Assembly (NCBI RefSeq): GCF_029168945.1
Contig: NC_083605.1
Location: forward strand, 74,604,969 to 74,668,968
Direction of reading: 5' to 3'
Source: Cannabis sativa
Taxonomy: Eukaryota > Streptophyta > Magnoliopsida > Rosales > Cannabaceae
Length of the DNA stretch: 64,000 bases
The notes beneath the pieces are model-generated. The model was not told where the DNA came from and did no database searches. It saw only the letters and a list, made by a program, of their open reading frames with translations. The first letter of the stretch is position 1; every line of letters begins with the position of its first letter. This document shows, piece after piece, positions 42,236-55,556 of the stretch. The position numbers were made by a program, and so were the translations under genes.

Positions 42236-42239
42236 TTAG

Positions 42240-43250
42240 AGTAGTAGTTTTTCTTAAGTGTACTAATGAAGTTGGATCAAATCATTTGAGATGAACCAAA
42301 TGAAGCTGGAGTGAATGATTTGGTCAATCCGAAGCGCTCAAATTCTCTGGTTCGGTCACGATTTTTAAAATCTCGGTAGCAATCAAAACCAAATCAATCA
42401 TTATAATTATTTATATATAATTTTTTGACAAAATGTTGATATTTGAAAACAACTTTAGTTATAGTTAGAATATTGATATTGACTTAATATTATTATGATA
42501 ATAATTTTTTTTATTGTTATTTATGTATTATAAACTTATTAAAAGTAAAAAATATGATAAAAAAATGAACAATTATTGTAAAAAAAAATAAAAAAAATAA
42601 CTACAAAAGACAAACTCTATTTTGAACCAAACTAATCCATTTTTGAGTGGTTGATTTATCTGATTTGATCATTTAATTGGTTTTAAAACACCGTTATCAT
42701 GATTTGGTTTAAAAAAATTGAAAATTCAGACTAAATCAATCCGTGAACACCCTAACATTCATGATTCCATCTTCTGTTCAGTTAGATTAGCAAAATATTG
42801 ATAACTTGCATTTTAAAGTAGTAGAAATTCCTTAACCAATATATTGGTTCTTTACCAAAATCACAAAAATATGTCATTCTAAGAGCCTAAAAGTTATTAA
42901 ATGGTTATTTAAGCAACCAAACATCATATCATATAGCCATAATGTTATATTTAAGTTTGTTGGTTATTCTAAAATATAATGAACTTCAAATTTCACAGCA
43001 AAATGCTAATTCTCAAGCTGGCAAATTTTTATTTATATCATCAGTACTAAGAATGAGTATAAACGCAGACGATATTATGACAGAGAGCCAAACCAAGATA
43101 CAAACCTAATTGGCAAATAAGTTATTCAGAGTCAATAAAAATCGGAATACCACAGATAGGTAATTTAAATAAAAAAATACACCGCATGGTCGGTTCACAA
43201 CCAAGTTTTCGATCTTAAATATTCTTCGATCAACATGCAAAACAAACTCC
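42240..43250. other. Intergenic DNA with a decayed repeat; 3' flank of the V-ATPase gene
   Basis: Near 42250-42755, fragments such as AACCAAATCAATC and the end CCGTGAACACCCTA suggest a decayed element with TAGGGTGTTCAC termini, akin to 59697-60440. The rest holds the 3' UTR and flank of the V-ATPase subunit gene. Confidence 0.45.
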
Positions 43251-43256
43251 ATCCCA

Positions 43257-45566
43257 TTATGCAGCAATCTGACCGCAGAGCAGCTTGCGGATCTGAAGGA
43301 AAAAAAAGTAAACAAGAAACTTAACTTGGCTCGATTTTTATTACAAAACAAACATCTCACTCTCTCTGAGTTCACACTCGGTACATGATATATCATACCT
43401 AAGCATGAAAGTTCAACCATGGTAACATAAGCAAGAGAAATTAAAAGCTAAGGACTGGAAATCTATCACTTTCCTATGATAATTTTGTTAGTTTTTCCTA
43501 CTATTTTCCATTTCCTTATTTAGGTTTCCACTATTGAACATCAATGAATTGTTCTATTATCTGTTTTATGTATTCTTTTGCACCTTTTACTAAAGACAGG
43601 AAAGCAAACAAACATATATTAAAAAGATATATAATATGTTTTGTTGTTGCGTAAAATTACCTCTGGAAGCTTTTTACGGAATACAACATCCAATCTTGCA
43701 TCAAGGGTGTTCTCAAATACAATCTTTCCATCTCGGGAAGCCAGCACCACACCTCCAGAACTGCAGCAAAACCAAAAGAATATCAATTAGCAGGCTGTAC
43801 TTGTATAAGAAAGTCTCACAAAAAGAAACTGATCGAAAACATAACAATAAATAACAGCAACACAACTTGAATCTTGTACTCGGGTGATGGCTTAAAAAAC
43901 AGCTGCATTCATATAGGAGAATATAAGAATCTCGGAAAGGATAGATTACCAGGAAAGACCATGGGATTGATTATGAGTAGGAGCAGGTGGAAGATAGACT
44001 TTGTGGTCAACTAGAATCTCTGGTGGACTAACATTATCTTTCTCTGCATACTCCTGTGCAGCTGAGTCAATTACTGACTCAACCAGACTAAGATCAGCTT
44101 CACGACAACGCAACAACACAGCAGGCTCCTTCAACCTGAGCAAACTCTGCAAAAGAAACTCAAAAGATTTCAGTATTATGAAAGGCTGCAGATAATCCTA
44201 AATTCCATTAGCCCTTATCAATTGTTCATAAAATTTATATCAACCTGCAACTAGATACAAATAATGGGGTAAAAAAATTGTATCTGCATAGAAAGATAGC
44301 TTTACTGACCTGAACAATAAGACCTTTCAGAAGCTTCTTATAGACATGGTGATCTCGGCTGACATTCAGAAGCTCCTTAGAGGCTACATCCTTCATGGAA
44401 TTAACAACATCATCTTGAGCTTGAAGGACCTTGATTCGAGAAGCATTGAGTTGCATGGAGTACTCACTGCAGCAGACCATAAAGAAAAAAGTTTAGTATT
44501 TCTCCACATCTACATAGCTTCTACAATAAAGCAAGGTAAAGCAAAAAGAGGGCCCACTTTCTTATATTTCTACATCCAGATTCTAACTTGGATCCTATCA
44601 TTATAACAAAAGGAATTGAGTAAAATTACAAGAAAGACTTTGACTCATAGGGAGAAGAAAAGACCAAAATTGAAAGAAAAAATAACATTCAGCTCGTGGA
44701 TCCCCAAAAGAAGAAAAAAGAAAAGTTCCATGGCACATTCATGAAAAGTTACAATCAGTGCACCTACACAAGCCTTCATCCACGTTGCTTATTGAGAGTA
44801 TCCCAAATTAATCTAACTCCACCACACAAATTGAACACTGCTGGAGATTGATCATTTGTTTACTAGTGCATCAACTCAACAAATAAATAACACAGCAAAC
44901 AAGAGTGAATACAGTAGCCGAAAACAAAATAAAACTTTTTTCCCAAACAGTGTATTAACGTCACTACACTGTTTTCAACAAACCCATTGTTTCAATTCCC
45001 CAAACAGTGTTCAAAATTTGCAGCTTACTCTTTCTGAATCTGAATTTCACTGATAAGCAACAGATATCCCTAATCAAAATCTACAAGAAAAATCCTATAA
45101 CAATTCAAAGAAAATCAACAAGATTATACCCTCCGATTCAAGTACGAACCGATCAGATCTTTCAATTCACAGCTTTTCAACACTAATCCCAAACCTGACT
45201 CTTACATTCAATTTCAAAACCACTTCAACTACAAAACAAAATTCAAGTAAAAATCTTACATCTTCTTCCGAACATCAACCTGCTTCTCCTTCCGTTCATA
45301 CTCCTGTCTGATCTTCTTCTTCTCAGCCTCAACTAACTGCAATTTCTCAATGTTGAATTCCTGACACAAAAAAAAAACACATAAAAATCAATTCAAAGCA
45401 ATAAACTCATCAGATTGAAAAAAATTGAAAGAAAAATCCGTAACTACGAGGAAAAGTAAAGTACCTCTTCAGCGGAGACTGAGATCTCGTTGGCCTTCTC
45501 CTCCGCCTCCTGGCGAATGAATCTGACCATCTGCTGGATCTGCTTGGAGACATCTGCGTCGTTCAT
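43257..45566 (-). CDS. VHA-E: V-type proton ATPase subunit E, six exons
   Basis: Coding exons on the minus strand are 45465-45566, 45260-45360, 44310-44466, 43950-44146, 43661-43760 and 43257-43292. All junctions are GT-AG and in phase, giving 230 residues, the normal length. The protein starts MNDADVSKQIQQMVRFIRQE, continues as a long charged coiled coil (EAEKKKIRQEYERKEKQVDV), then SLLRLKEPAVLLRCREADL, a conserved C-terminal block with SCSGGVVLASRDGKIVFENT, and ends FRKKLPE then IRKLLCGQIAA. Subunit E forms, with subunit G, the peripheral stalk that ties the V1 head to the V0 rotor housing. It acts on vacuole, trans-Golgi and endosome membranes, where proton pumping is driven by ATP. The last coding exon is only 36 bases. 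No damage was seen. Confidence 0.96.
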
Positions 45567-45696
45567 CTTGATCGGCGATGGATTCGAATCGGAGAAGATC
45601 GGAGAGAGCAAAGGGGATTGTTATGAGAGTGAGAGCGAAACTTCTCTCGACCACGATTATTGAGAGAGAGACAAAAATTACAGAAGGGCTTTACCT

Positions 45697-45709
45697 TATA
45701 AATATAAAT
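45697..45709 (-). promoter_or_regulatory. TATA box of VHA-E
   Basis: The minus strand reads TATTTATATTTATAAGG about 130 bases upstream of the ATG. A start near 45670 gives a GA-rich 5' UTR of about 100 bases. Confidence 0.5.
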
Positions 45710-45735
45710 ACTTTCACAACGTAACACATCACCAG

Positions 45736-45737
<2 letters not shown>

Positions 45738-45766
<29 letters not shown>
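45738..45766. repeat. (TTA)n microsatellite
   Basis: About nine perfect units lie just upstream of the VHA-E promoter. Confidence 0.9.
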
Positions 45767-45767
<1 letters not shown>

Positions 45768-45962
45768 CTTTTTTAAAAAAATATTTAAAGAAAATAAATA
45801 TATTCTTATCTTATTGAAAAATAACACAGATATTCTTTTTAAGTTTTGGCTAATTGAGAAATCGTCCTTAATTTTTTAAAAAATTACAAATATATATCAT
45901 CAAATTTAATTTACTCATTTGACCTTAGACTTTGTGTTTTTTAGATAGTATAGAATAGACTA

Positions 45963-46274
45963 AGGTGACGTTTGGTTGGAGGTAATAAAATGGAATGGAA
46001 TGGAAAAGAAATAATTTTCATTCCATTCCTTTGTTTGGTTGCATTTTAAAGTATTGGAATGACATTCCAATGGAATGCTCTTTCCACCATTTTGGTGGAA
46101 TGACTATTCCATTTTAAAAAGGAAGGAATGACCATTCCAATGTAACAAGAAAAAAAATTTAATTATTTTTTTATCAATTTTTTTTATCCATTTTAAATTT
46201 TATTCCATTCCATTCCTATTCTCATTCCCATTCTCATTCCTATTCCTATATTTTCATTCCTCCCAACCAAAAGA
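45963..46274. mobile_element. MITE of the GGAATG family, copy 1, upstream of VHA-E
   Basis: GACGTTTGGTTGGAGGTAAT faces TTTTGGTTGGGAGGAATGAA on the other strand. The interior is built of GGAATG/CATTCC repeats. It is near-identical to 60638-60940 over its whole length. Ends are slightly eroded here. Confidence 0.85.
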
Positions 46275-46427
46275 AGTTAATTTTTAATAATTTGGTTTTT
46301 TAATATAACCAAATTGAAGTTAGTATCTAGCATAAACAGATGCAAAATTATAATAAGTGGTGTAATAATACCTTTAAGTCATTTATTATTAAATTTTAAT
46401 TTGACGAAAATTATATTAAAAAATATA

Positions 46428-46867
46428 GAGCTTGTTTAGTTGTGTTTTCAGTTTTGAGTTTTTAAAATTGTGTTTTTAAAAGTGAGAATAGAAAACAGTT
46501 TTTTGTCATTTTAAAAATTTAATGGTGTTTGGCACAAATTTTTAAAAATTGTTTTTAGATTTTTTCTTACGAAAAAAATCAATATTTTAGCACCATACCA
46601 TGACACTAACCTATTCGGGTTTAGGTTCGGGTCTAGGATCCGAGTATGTGAGCAAAATATAAAATATAATATGTTAGACAAAAAAAATTATTTTTGAAAA
46701 TTGAAAACAACATTTTTTATGTTTTCTGTTTTCTAGTTTTTTAAAACTCAATTTTTAAAAAAGAGCTTTTAAAAATTTTTGCCAAACGACTCCTAATAGT
46801 TTTTAAAATCTGTTTTTAATTTTAAAAAACAAAAAACAGTTTTTAAACTGTAAAGCCAAACAGGCTC
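46428..46867. mobile_element. MITE with GAGCYTGTTTRG inverted repeats and ATA flanks
   Basis: GAGCTTGTTTAGTTGTGTTT faces GAGCCTGTTTGGCTTTACAG on the other strand. ATA is present on both sides (46425-46427, 46868-46870). The interior has long A/T-rich inverted blocks. It is related to 27520-27832. Confidence 0.75.
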
Positions 46868-46904
46868 ATAGAATCTAAATTATCACTATGTATCAAATAA
46901 CGAG

Positions 46905-47217
46905 TATTTCTTTTTTATTAATATTTAATGGAGACAATCAGTAGCCAACAAAGACAACAAATTAGATGAAAAATTACTCTCTAATAATGCAGTCAGGGAG
47001 ATAATAGATTGCTCTAACAAGTCAATGAGCGACTATGTTTATTGACTGCTTAACATAACAAATGAAAATATTCCTAAGAGAAGCAAGGAATTCTCTACAA
47101 TCATAGATAACAATACCGAAGGTAGAAAACATTTCAATAAAACTATAAATAGCAATAACAATGTTGATGCAGTTGGTTTCTACTTAGGCATGAACAAAAA
47201 GGTTATTCTTCAATCAA
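46905..47217 (-). pseudogene. Old LINE RNase H remnant, 3' part (split by the Copia insertion)
   Basis: On the minus strand the translation includes CREFLASLRNIFICYVKQSI and NIVAH.LVRAIY, matching the C-terminal RNase H-like domain of plant LINEs, with stops. An A-rich tail follows near 46910. The upstream part continues beyond the Copia element at 57453-57905. The adjoining five bases are the Copia target site. Confidence 0.6.
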
Positions 47218-47222
47218 CTGAG

Positions 47223-49113
47223 TGTTGGGTTTTATGCCCTAAATAAAACTCATTTCAATATAATCAGATTTACTTATTAATATAGATCAGAAATAACATT
47301 TAATGTTGCATGGTTCACATGATTTATTTCATGATTATATGTACATAATGTATAAATTCATCTGAAACCCTTTTCACATACTTGATCCTGTTTATTGTGC
47401 CGTCAACACATTGGAAAGTAAACATGACTATGTGAATAAAGTTTCCTAGATTTATCAGACACAGGGTTTTACTGATATGATAATCTACAACAAGAGTTTA
47501 CTTGCATTTGGAGAAGTGCTATGTTCTTTCCAGAACATTGGTTAAAGTAAAGCTCAGGTTGGATGCATGGAGTATGCATCGGAAGGGACCGATATTGAAC
47601 TTTGACTTAGATTTATTAAACTTACCGTAATATCTATTCAAGTCAATATCGCCTAGTTGATCCTAGATCAAATGATCTTAATCCTGTTATGATTAGGCTC
47701 AATCTTGAAAGGCTATTCGTGTTCCTTGAATTGTTAGTTAAGCCTACCTTTTGGTCAGGGTGATACGTACTTTTTGGGAACACGGTAGTGCAATTGAGTG
47801 GGAACGCTATCATAAACATGGAATCTATAGCTTCTATCTGGCGAATAGTAAGCAAAGGATGATCTCCTTCGAGCTTGACCAAACGAACATAAATGGTGGA
47901 GTACTCATTTCACATTAGCTGAAATATCATTTATACGGGGTCAAGTGTTTTAAGGAATAAATACATTGTAGGGTGTAACGGTAATTTAATCCCTTTACAG
48001 TGTAGATCATTCATATAGAGGATCATTGATCACATTAGGATTATAACAATGGATAACTAATGATGTGTCTATATGGTGGAACATATAGAGCATTCTATAT
48101 AACTGAGAGTGCAATTCTAAGTTCTATGCGTGGATTCAACGAAGAATTAATAAGTTAGTGAATTTTAGTGCTAAATTCTTGATCTACTTATTGGAAGCTC
48201 GGTTATATAGACCCATGGTCCCCCCACTAGTTGAGATAATATTGCTTGTAAGACTCATGTAATTGGTTTTGATTAATCAATTATAATTCTCAATTAGACT
48301 ATGTCTATTTGTGAATTTTTCACTAAGTAAGGGCAAAATTGTAAAGAAAGAGTTTATAGGGGCATATTTGTTAATTATGATACTTTGTATGGTTCAATTA
48401 ATAAATATGATAAATGACAATATTATTTAATAATTATTTATAGTTATTAAATAGTTAGAATTGGCATTTAAATGTTTGAATTAGGAAATTGGCATTTTTG
48501 AGAAGATCAGATACAAAAGGTGTTAAAATTGCAAAATTGCAAAGCCCAAGGCCCAATCCATTAAAGGCATGGCCGGCCACCTATTGTAGCATTTTAAATT
48601 GATTTTTTCATTATTTTAATGCCATATAATTCAAATCTAACCCTAGTGGAATGCTATAAATAGATAGTGAAGGCTTCAGAAAAACACACTTTTATTCTGA
48701 CTTTTTCTATTCAGAAAAACTGAGCCTTCTCTCTCCCTATCTTTAGCTGACCACTCTCTCTCTTCTTCCTTGATAATTTCAAAATCCTTAGTGTATGAGT
48801 AGTGCCCACACACATCAAGTGATACCTCAATCATAGTGAGGAAGATCGTGAAGAAAGATCATCAGCAAAGGAGTTTCAGCATCAAAGATTCAGAGAAAGA
48901 GATCCAGGTTCAGATATTGATAATGCTCTGCTACAGAAAGGAATCAAGGGCTAGATATATGAACGGAAGGAGTCATTATATTCCGCTGCACCCAATGTAA
49001 GGTTTCTTAAACTTTATATGTGTTTAATTTATCGTTTTAGAAAGTTCATATTTAGGATGTTAATAAACATACTTGTGAGTAGATCTAAGATCCTGGTAAA
49101 ATAATTTCCAACA
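47223..49113 (+). repeat. Copia 5' LTR
   Basis: It runs from TGTTGGGTTTTATGCCCTAA to AATTTCCAACA. A TATA box, TATAAATAG, lies at 48655-48663, and GGCATGGCCGGCCACC lies about 85 bases upstream of it. Transcription would start near 48685, before the C- and T-rich stretch. The frame at 47643-47882 on the other strand is present in both LTRs and is a chance ORF. Confidence 0.93.
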
Positions 49114-52100
49114 ACTGGTATCAGAGCCATGGTAATTGATTTACTTGCAAGAAATTTGGACTTTAAAACGATTGTTTGTATGTTCTTTGGATGGTATCAT
49201 GTTGTATTGAGTGTTATTTGATGATTGATTGATGTTTGTGAAATTTTCGTGAAAAGTAATTGTGATTTCGTTTCTGGAATTATTTTTATTGGATAGTATG
49301 GAAAAAATTAAGCAAGTTAGCCTTTTACAGAACTCAATTTGGATTTTATTTGAATTAGTTATGATTTTTTGAAGATTTGACAAAATCGGGGCTGTGCTCA
49401 TAGTTTCCTGCGATCGCAGAACTGTCCGTACAGTTTCGAATTTTTCCTTTTTTCTTCAATTTTTCATAATTTTTCATGGAATTAGCTTCCAATTTTTTGT
49501 ATGGTTTTGTATATATACTATTCCTATTCCTAATTCAATTCTAATTATCATTTTGAATTAATTTAAATTTTTTTTAATTTAATTCAAGATATTAGTGTAA
49601 TTTGAATTTGAATAGAATTAGTATTTATCTTTTTGCTTAAAAATCTATCTTATTTTTAAATTTGATTATATTTTTTTAAAATTTAAGGTCAGATATTTTA
49701 AGATATTTATAATATCTTTTAAGATATTTATAATATCTTTTAAGATATTTTAAAAATATCTTATCTTTTAAGATATTTTAAAAATATCTTATCTTTTAAG
49801 CTTTTTTAATTAAATCTTTTTAGATATTTTGACCATATTTAAATTTAAAATAAGATATTTATAATCATGTAATTTTAAATAGATATAAGATATTTTGCTA
49901 ATTTTTTAAATTTTGTTATTTTATTTATTTAAATTACATTTAAAATTTGAAAAATATATTTATTTATCTTTTATAATTTTTTATTTAATTTTTATTTATA
50001 AAATAATATTTAAAATTTAAAAGTAGTTAGCAAATTTTTGAAATGATATTTAGGTTGGTTCAAACCTAATTTTTCAAAATTGTAGGTTTAATTTTAAATT
50101 TAAATATATAATTAATTTTCGAAATTTTTTTTAAATTTTTTTTTCGAAAATCCATTTTAATAATATTTCGAAATTAATTATTTAATTTAAAATTAAATAA
50201 ATCCTACATCCAACTATCCAGCTAACCTTGTTGCAGGAGTATGTGGTTTTAGCTTGTTTGTAAATTTTCAAAACCTATTATTACTTGATTGCAAATAGCC
50301 ATGGTTACCTTTTGCCATATCTAATGATCTGATGGCTCCCTTGGTCAAGATAATAATTTGTAACAGGTATATTTACAATCTTCTTTCATCTGTGTATGAC
50401 CTAGCAACATGATAGGACCCATCCAAAGTGTGCCTGTGTGAGCCTATGTGTTTAATTTTATTATAGATGCATATAGGTTAATGTTGCTAAAATAAATTAT
50501 CATAGTTTTTGATAGAATTTATTTAGGCCCATTTAGTTTTTGGGCCTATTCAATTAATAACAGTTGTTCTTATTAAGGTTAAATTCCTCTCTTTTGGGCC
50601 TTGTGTGAGAGTTGGGAGCCATAGAAGTGGGTACGACATACTGAACCCAGCACCCCCTCACACAAACCACCCCAATTGTGAAGACCCATTTGCCTGATTT
50701 GAATGACTGTACTATGTTAATTACACTAGTTTAACCTAATTAAAATTGATTAGCAACATAATTAATTTCATTTATTTTGAAATTAATTTAAGAAAAATAT
50801 AGTTTAAAGAATTATTTTTTTTTATTCTAAGCTAAACTATATGTATTTTCTTGTATTTAATTAAATATAGAATTATAACCATCTAGATTCTTTCTGGAAC
50901 TTAATTTAAATTTTTCATTAAATATTCCTATTTAAGTTGATATTTAGTTATCTTCAACTAACCAACTTAAATCTGAATATCTTTTGAATTCAAAATTTCA
51001 AAATTAAGTTGAGGAATTTTAGGCATTGGTTATTAAGATTCTTTAGATATTTTTTAAGTTAATATCTTTTCGAATATTAACTTAAAATGGAATATTTTCA
51101 AATTAAGTGGTTACAACTTAATTTTTGATATTCAATTAAATTTAAATTTGAAAAATATTTAAGTTCTAGATTTTTTCTAATACAACTTAAATTAGATATT
51201 TTTTCAAATTTTGTGGAAAAGATACTTAGTCAAATAAAATATTTTCTAGATAGTTATTTCTAGACTACTTATTATTTCTAATATTAAATAGGAAAATATT
51301 ATACATTGTGAAATTAATTATTTAAATAATTAATTTTGGTACAATTTATTTTAAGTATATTTTTCCTAGTATTAAACTAGAAATTAATAATTAAGCCTTC
51401 TCTACACTTAATTATTTATTTCTTGAATTTAATACATTTAATTAATTTGAAAATTAAATATCTAAGTTGATTTTTATCATCATACTTAAATATTTCTTTT
51501 TCATGACATTTAATTAAATAGAAAATTATTTTTAGTTGAAATTTAATTTTTCAACTAAATTTAAATAATTTTCAAAATATATTTTTTCTTTATTTTATTA
51601 ATCAATTTTCGAAATTGCATTTCTTAAATGCTAGAATTTCGAATTTTATCTTGAAAAATAGATTAAGTTGTAAATTAATTATTTTAATTAATTCTTGGAT
51701 CAACTTAAATCAATGATTTTTTCATTTATTGATTAATTTAAAATAAATTGAATTAAAGTATATTATTAGAAATTGAATTAATTAGTCAAAGGAAAATCTA
51801 GATAGGTGATATTTTTGCTTGAAGTATTTTTCTAGTGTATTTAATTTAATAGAAAATTAATATTTAAGTTGATTTTCATCATCATACTTAAATATTTGAA
51901 ATTTTTCTTATATATTTAATTAAATAGTAAAATTATATTTTTTATTGTAAATTAATTTTATTAATTAATTTTGGGCCAACATTAAATTAGAATAATTTTT
52001 TCAGGATTTATTTTTTATTTTAATATGCATTTTTCGAAAATTGTATTCTTATATACTTTAATTTTTCGAAATGCAATATATATTTATAGAAAATTAAATT

Positions 52101-52330
52101 TGAGTTGTAAATTAATTTAAATTAATTTTGTAACAACTTAAATATTTTTTCTAAATATTTATTGGAAATTATTACTAAGATGGAAATAATTCATGTTATT
52201 TTCATATCCATCTAAGTAAAATTTATAAATATTAAATTAAAATTTATATTTAGAATTTTTCATTCTAAATTGGAATTTTAATTAAATAAATATATATATT
52301 TAAAATAAATAGAATAAATAAAGAGAATAA
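49114..52330 (+). other. Copia interior, non-coding AT-rich part
   Basis: There is no recognisable gag. AT-rich DNA with short inverted tandem units at 49690-49800 (TAAGATATTTATAATATC and TTTAAGATATTTTAAAAATA). A less AT-rich island at about 50220-50700 looks non-coding. Confidence 0.6.
49116..49127 (+). promoter_or_regulatory. Copia primer-binding site
   Basis: TGGTATCAGAGC, two bases after the 5' LTR, is the standard initiator tRNA-Met complement of plant Copia elements. Confidence 0.9.
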
Positions 52331-52584
52331 AAGAAAATACAACTCTTTTTAAATAATGAGCTTTATTATCAAAAGATATTCGATCTCCATTGTGGGTTTT
52401 ACACCGCGTTTGTTTTAGTGAGTAATCCTCCCTAATGGAGGAACGTTCATTAGCAATTTCGCACCGTTTAACCTCGCATGATAAGTAGTTTGTAAGTGTT
52501 TTGTATGGTATGGATCACCCTAATGGTGGCGACCATACTTGACTTGCAAATTATGAAACAATGGTGGAAGCTCATAAGATAGAA

Positions 52585-52735
52585 TTGCCTTGACTCTCGC
52601 CTAAACGGGACAACGCTGAATTCCAATCTTGATCGAATAAAAGGTTGCTAGAATGGTTATCATTTTAGATGAGCTGACAACTCTATTCAATGGATGATGC
52701 TTTGACTCTCGCCTAAACGGGACACTGTATCAGTT
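52585..52735 (+). repeat. Duplicated TTGACTCTCGCCTAAACGGG segment inside the Copia interior
   Basis: The phrase TTGACTCTCGCCTAAACGGG followed by ACA occurs twice about 100 bases apart, surrounded by unrelated sequence. Purpose unknown. Confidence 0.7.
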
Positions 52736-53637
52736 TGTTGAAAAACCTTGGAAATTATTTAGGATTGTATGTTTTAGTATTTTCACTTGTCATTCCTACT
52801 TGCTATATGCTTATAATTTCTGAATTGTGTATGAATTTATATTGAACCATGTTATTTTCTGTTATTAAGTTGTAGTTTAATTTCGAATCTTCATTGTTGG
52901 TCTAACATGTTTGTTTTTCTAATGAGATAAATCCCTAATGGATTTTCACCATTAGACATACATAATAGTGTAAGATCTCGAAAGATAAGTATTGTATATG
53001 CGACATCTAGCTGTTCATCAATTGATGACACCTTAGACTAGTATTTTTACAATATGAAACAAGAAGATTACATAAATAAGATTACTTTGTCTTTCGCTAA
53101 TCGAAGCATCGTTGGATTCTTATTTATAAACGAAATTATCCTAATTCCTCTTAGCTTATTCATTTCGAATTAGCTTAATAATATATCATTGGATGAATGG
53201 TCTATAAATCATTTCATGTCATTATATTTTCTCTTAAGAAATTAAATGACGCTTATGATTATAATCCCGAAATTCTATTCCCAATTGATATAAATCCTCA
53301 ATCTTAGAAATCTCCTACTTGTATGGGCAAATCTGACTTAGAGTTTGTATTAGTAGTGGTGGTCCAAGAAAGAATTACTCATTATATTTGGTTGAATTCA
53401 AGTCTTTGACTTTAATTTTAGAATCCAAATAGAAATTTTCTTATATTTCTAATTCCAGAATACAATACAGTTACACTTTCTCAAGTGTTTAAATATCCAT
53501 CTTCTATCAATGGATTAAAACTGTATGGAATATGAGTTAGGTATTCTGTGACCAGGATCCACTTGCAGTATTCTAAGAACTCTTTGATGTAACTATACCT
53601 AAGTCATCAAAACGACACAACCACATTTTTCTTAATC

Positions 53638-55430
53638 TATGGCATTTGTATCTTGTTCATAGTGGATTTGACAAGATCAATCTCTGCAAAGAGTTAATAT
53701 GCCTATATCCACTGAAAGTAGTTCATCTCATTCGCGAGATGGATGTACATTCGGTGGGTGGATATGAGTTTTTCGTTGTATTCTTAAAACGATCACTCTA
53801 GATTATACCTTTTAGCAAAGAAATTTGAAATGTTTGAAAAATTTCATTAATTTCTAGCAATGGTTAAAACCATTAAGGTCAGTGGTTAAAGATCTTGCGA
53901 ACTGATAGGGGTGGAGAAATAGTTAGTAGATATGCAGTTCAAAGATCATTAAATTGATTTTTGAATTATATCCAAACTTACCTCCCGTAAATTTCGAGTT
54001 GCATGTTGATGATTAGTTACTAGTCGTTGCCTAAATCCTTCTATGGTAATACAATTTCAGAATGATGTAATGGTTGTATACTTAATGTAAATCATTACTA
54101 GATTCATGGATGATCTAATCAAAATCTTAAGAAAAGCTAGAACTGTTAACCATGGTTTCTTAGCTATTCTAAGTGATTAGGGGTGGACCATCCCATTGTC
54201 AATAGATAAGAAAGTGTTTGTTCAAACAAATACTACTTTTCTAAGAAAATGACTAAGTCTGAAAAACAAGTAGCAAATAAAGGAGATATTTAATTCTTGA
54301 TTCCAAAAGTGTTCTATCATCTTATATAATATATGATGATCCCACTGCCTCTGTTGTCTTGTCACAACCAAAGAGGTTAATACCATTTAGTTTTCTTCGA
54401 CATAATTCACGGTACCTTGTCGTAGTGGGAGAGTTTCTAGGAACTCACCTTCTTATGACTTGGGAGACACTAGTGATTAAAATCCATTGTGAGTTTAAAC
54501 AAGTAATGGATTGTCAAGATAAGAAACTAAGAAGAAAAGCCAATAGAACTATGGTTTAATCCATTCACATGGAGTAACCTTAAGTTTTCTATTACAAGGA
54601 CATTAAAGGAAATTTACGTTTATAAGTCCATTCAATGGACTTAACAAAACTTCCTGTTCCTAGTATTATAGGTTTGAGTTTATCTAAATCTATGGCTTGT
54701 GGTATACCTGGTAATTACTTACTCTAATGCAAGCAACTTACTTTAGTAAGATGCTGAAGCATTTTCTTTCTAATGGCAATCTATAGAAGCTTCACAACTT
54801 CTTAGGTATAGATTTTATTTATCTAAGGAAAAGTCTTAACTATTCCAGAAACGATAAAGCCATGAAAGAATTTCTTACATCAACAGTGAGAGGTCTTAGA
54901 TATGCTTTTGTATGCCTTAGACCAGACACCTGCTGTTGAGTGGGAGTAATGAGTAGGTATCAGATTAATCCAGGAGAAGAACATTGGAAGACAATCAAGT
55001 AAATTTTAAGATTAAGAAGAGGAACTATATGTTAGTCTATAAGGGTGTGTTTAAAACTCTTAGACTACACCATATCAGATTTCGAAATTTGCCTTTGTGC
55101 TAGAAAATCTTTCTGATAAGATGGTGATTACTCTGGGGGTGGAATAGTGATTTTGGAGAAGTGTAAAAACCTATCTGAAGTCTCTAGGTCTACCAGAGAG
55201 AGATTGAATGTTAAAGCTGCAGGAAAGGTACTTATTCAGTCTAAGGAAAGTTCTATACATCTTTGGCACCATTCCAAATTGCCTTAAACTACTACTGTTA
55301 ATTTCCTGATTAACCAAAAGTAGTTGCCAAAGGTATAGAATCCAGTATCCCAAGAGAGTAAACATATAGAGAGGAATTTCACATTATCAATGATTTTGTG
55401 ATTAAGGAAGAGTAATAGTGGAGAAAAGGT
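53638..55430 (+). pseudogene. Decayed Copia pol (integrase to RNase H)
   Basis: With many stops and shifts, traces appear in order: a GAG-pre-integrase-like WHLYLVHSGFDKIN, an integrase-like GGYEFFVVF and LRTDRGGEIVS (53640-53930), then RT/RNase H-like YAFVCLRPDTC, TLGVE and YPKRVNI.RG (54890-55370). These resemble the matching Copia motifs closely enough to fix family and orientation. No functional enzyme can be made. Confidence 0.65.
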
Positions 55431-55545
55431 TGTGGTTAATTCAACCTTTCAGATCCTATTACGAGGAGTTTACTACTACTACACTTGATTTGTATATCAA
55501 GGTGTTGAGATTAATTGAAACGCACTTTTTGTTTTATATTAGTGC

Positions 55546-55554
55546 AAGTGGGAG
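55546..55554 (+). promoter_or_regulatory. Copia polypurine tract
   Basis: AAGTGGGAG sits two bases before the 3' LTR, the usual plus-strand primer of plant Copia elements. Confidence 0.85.
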
Positions 55555-55556
55555 TT

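Noticed and set aside
47643..47882. 79-codon frame present twice (also 55977-56216)
   Set aside because: It is duplicated because it lies in both Copia LTRs; no domain and antisense to the element.
54359..54559. 66-codon frame in the Copia interior
   Set aside because: A chance remnant between stops in decayed pol; I see no conserved motif in it.
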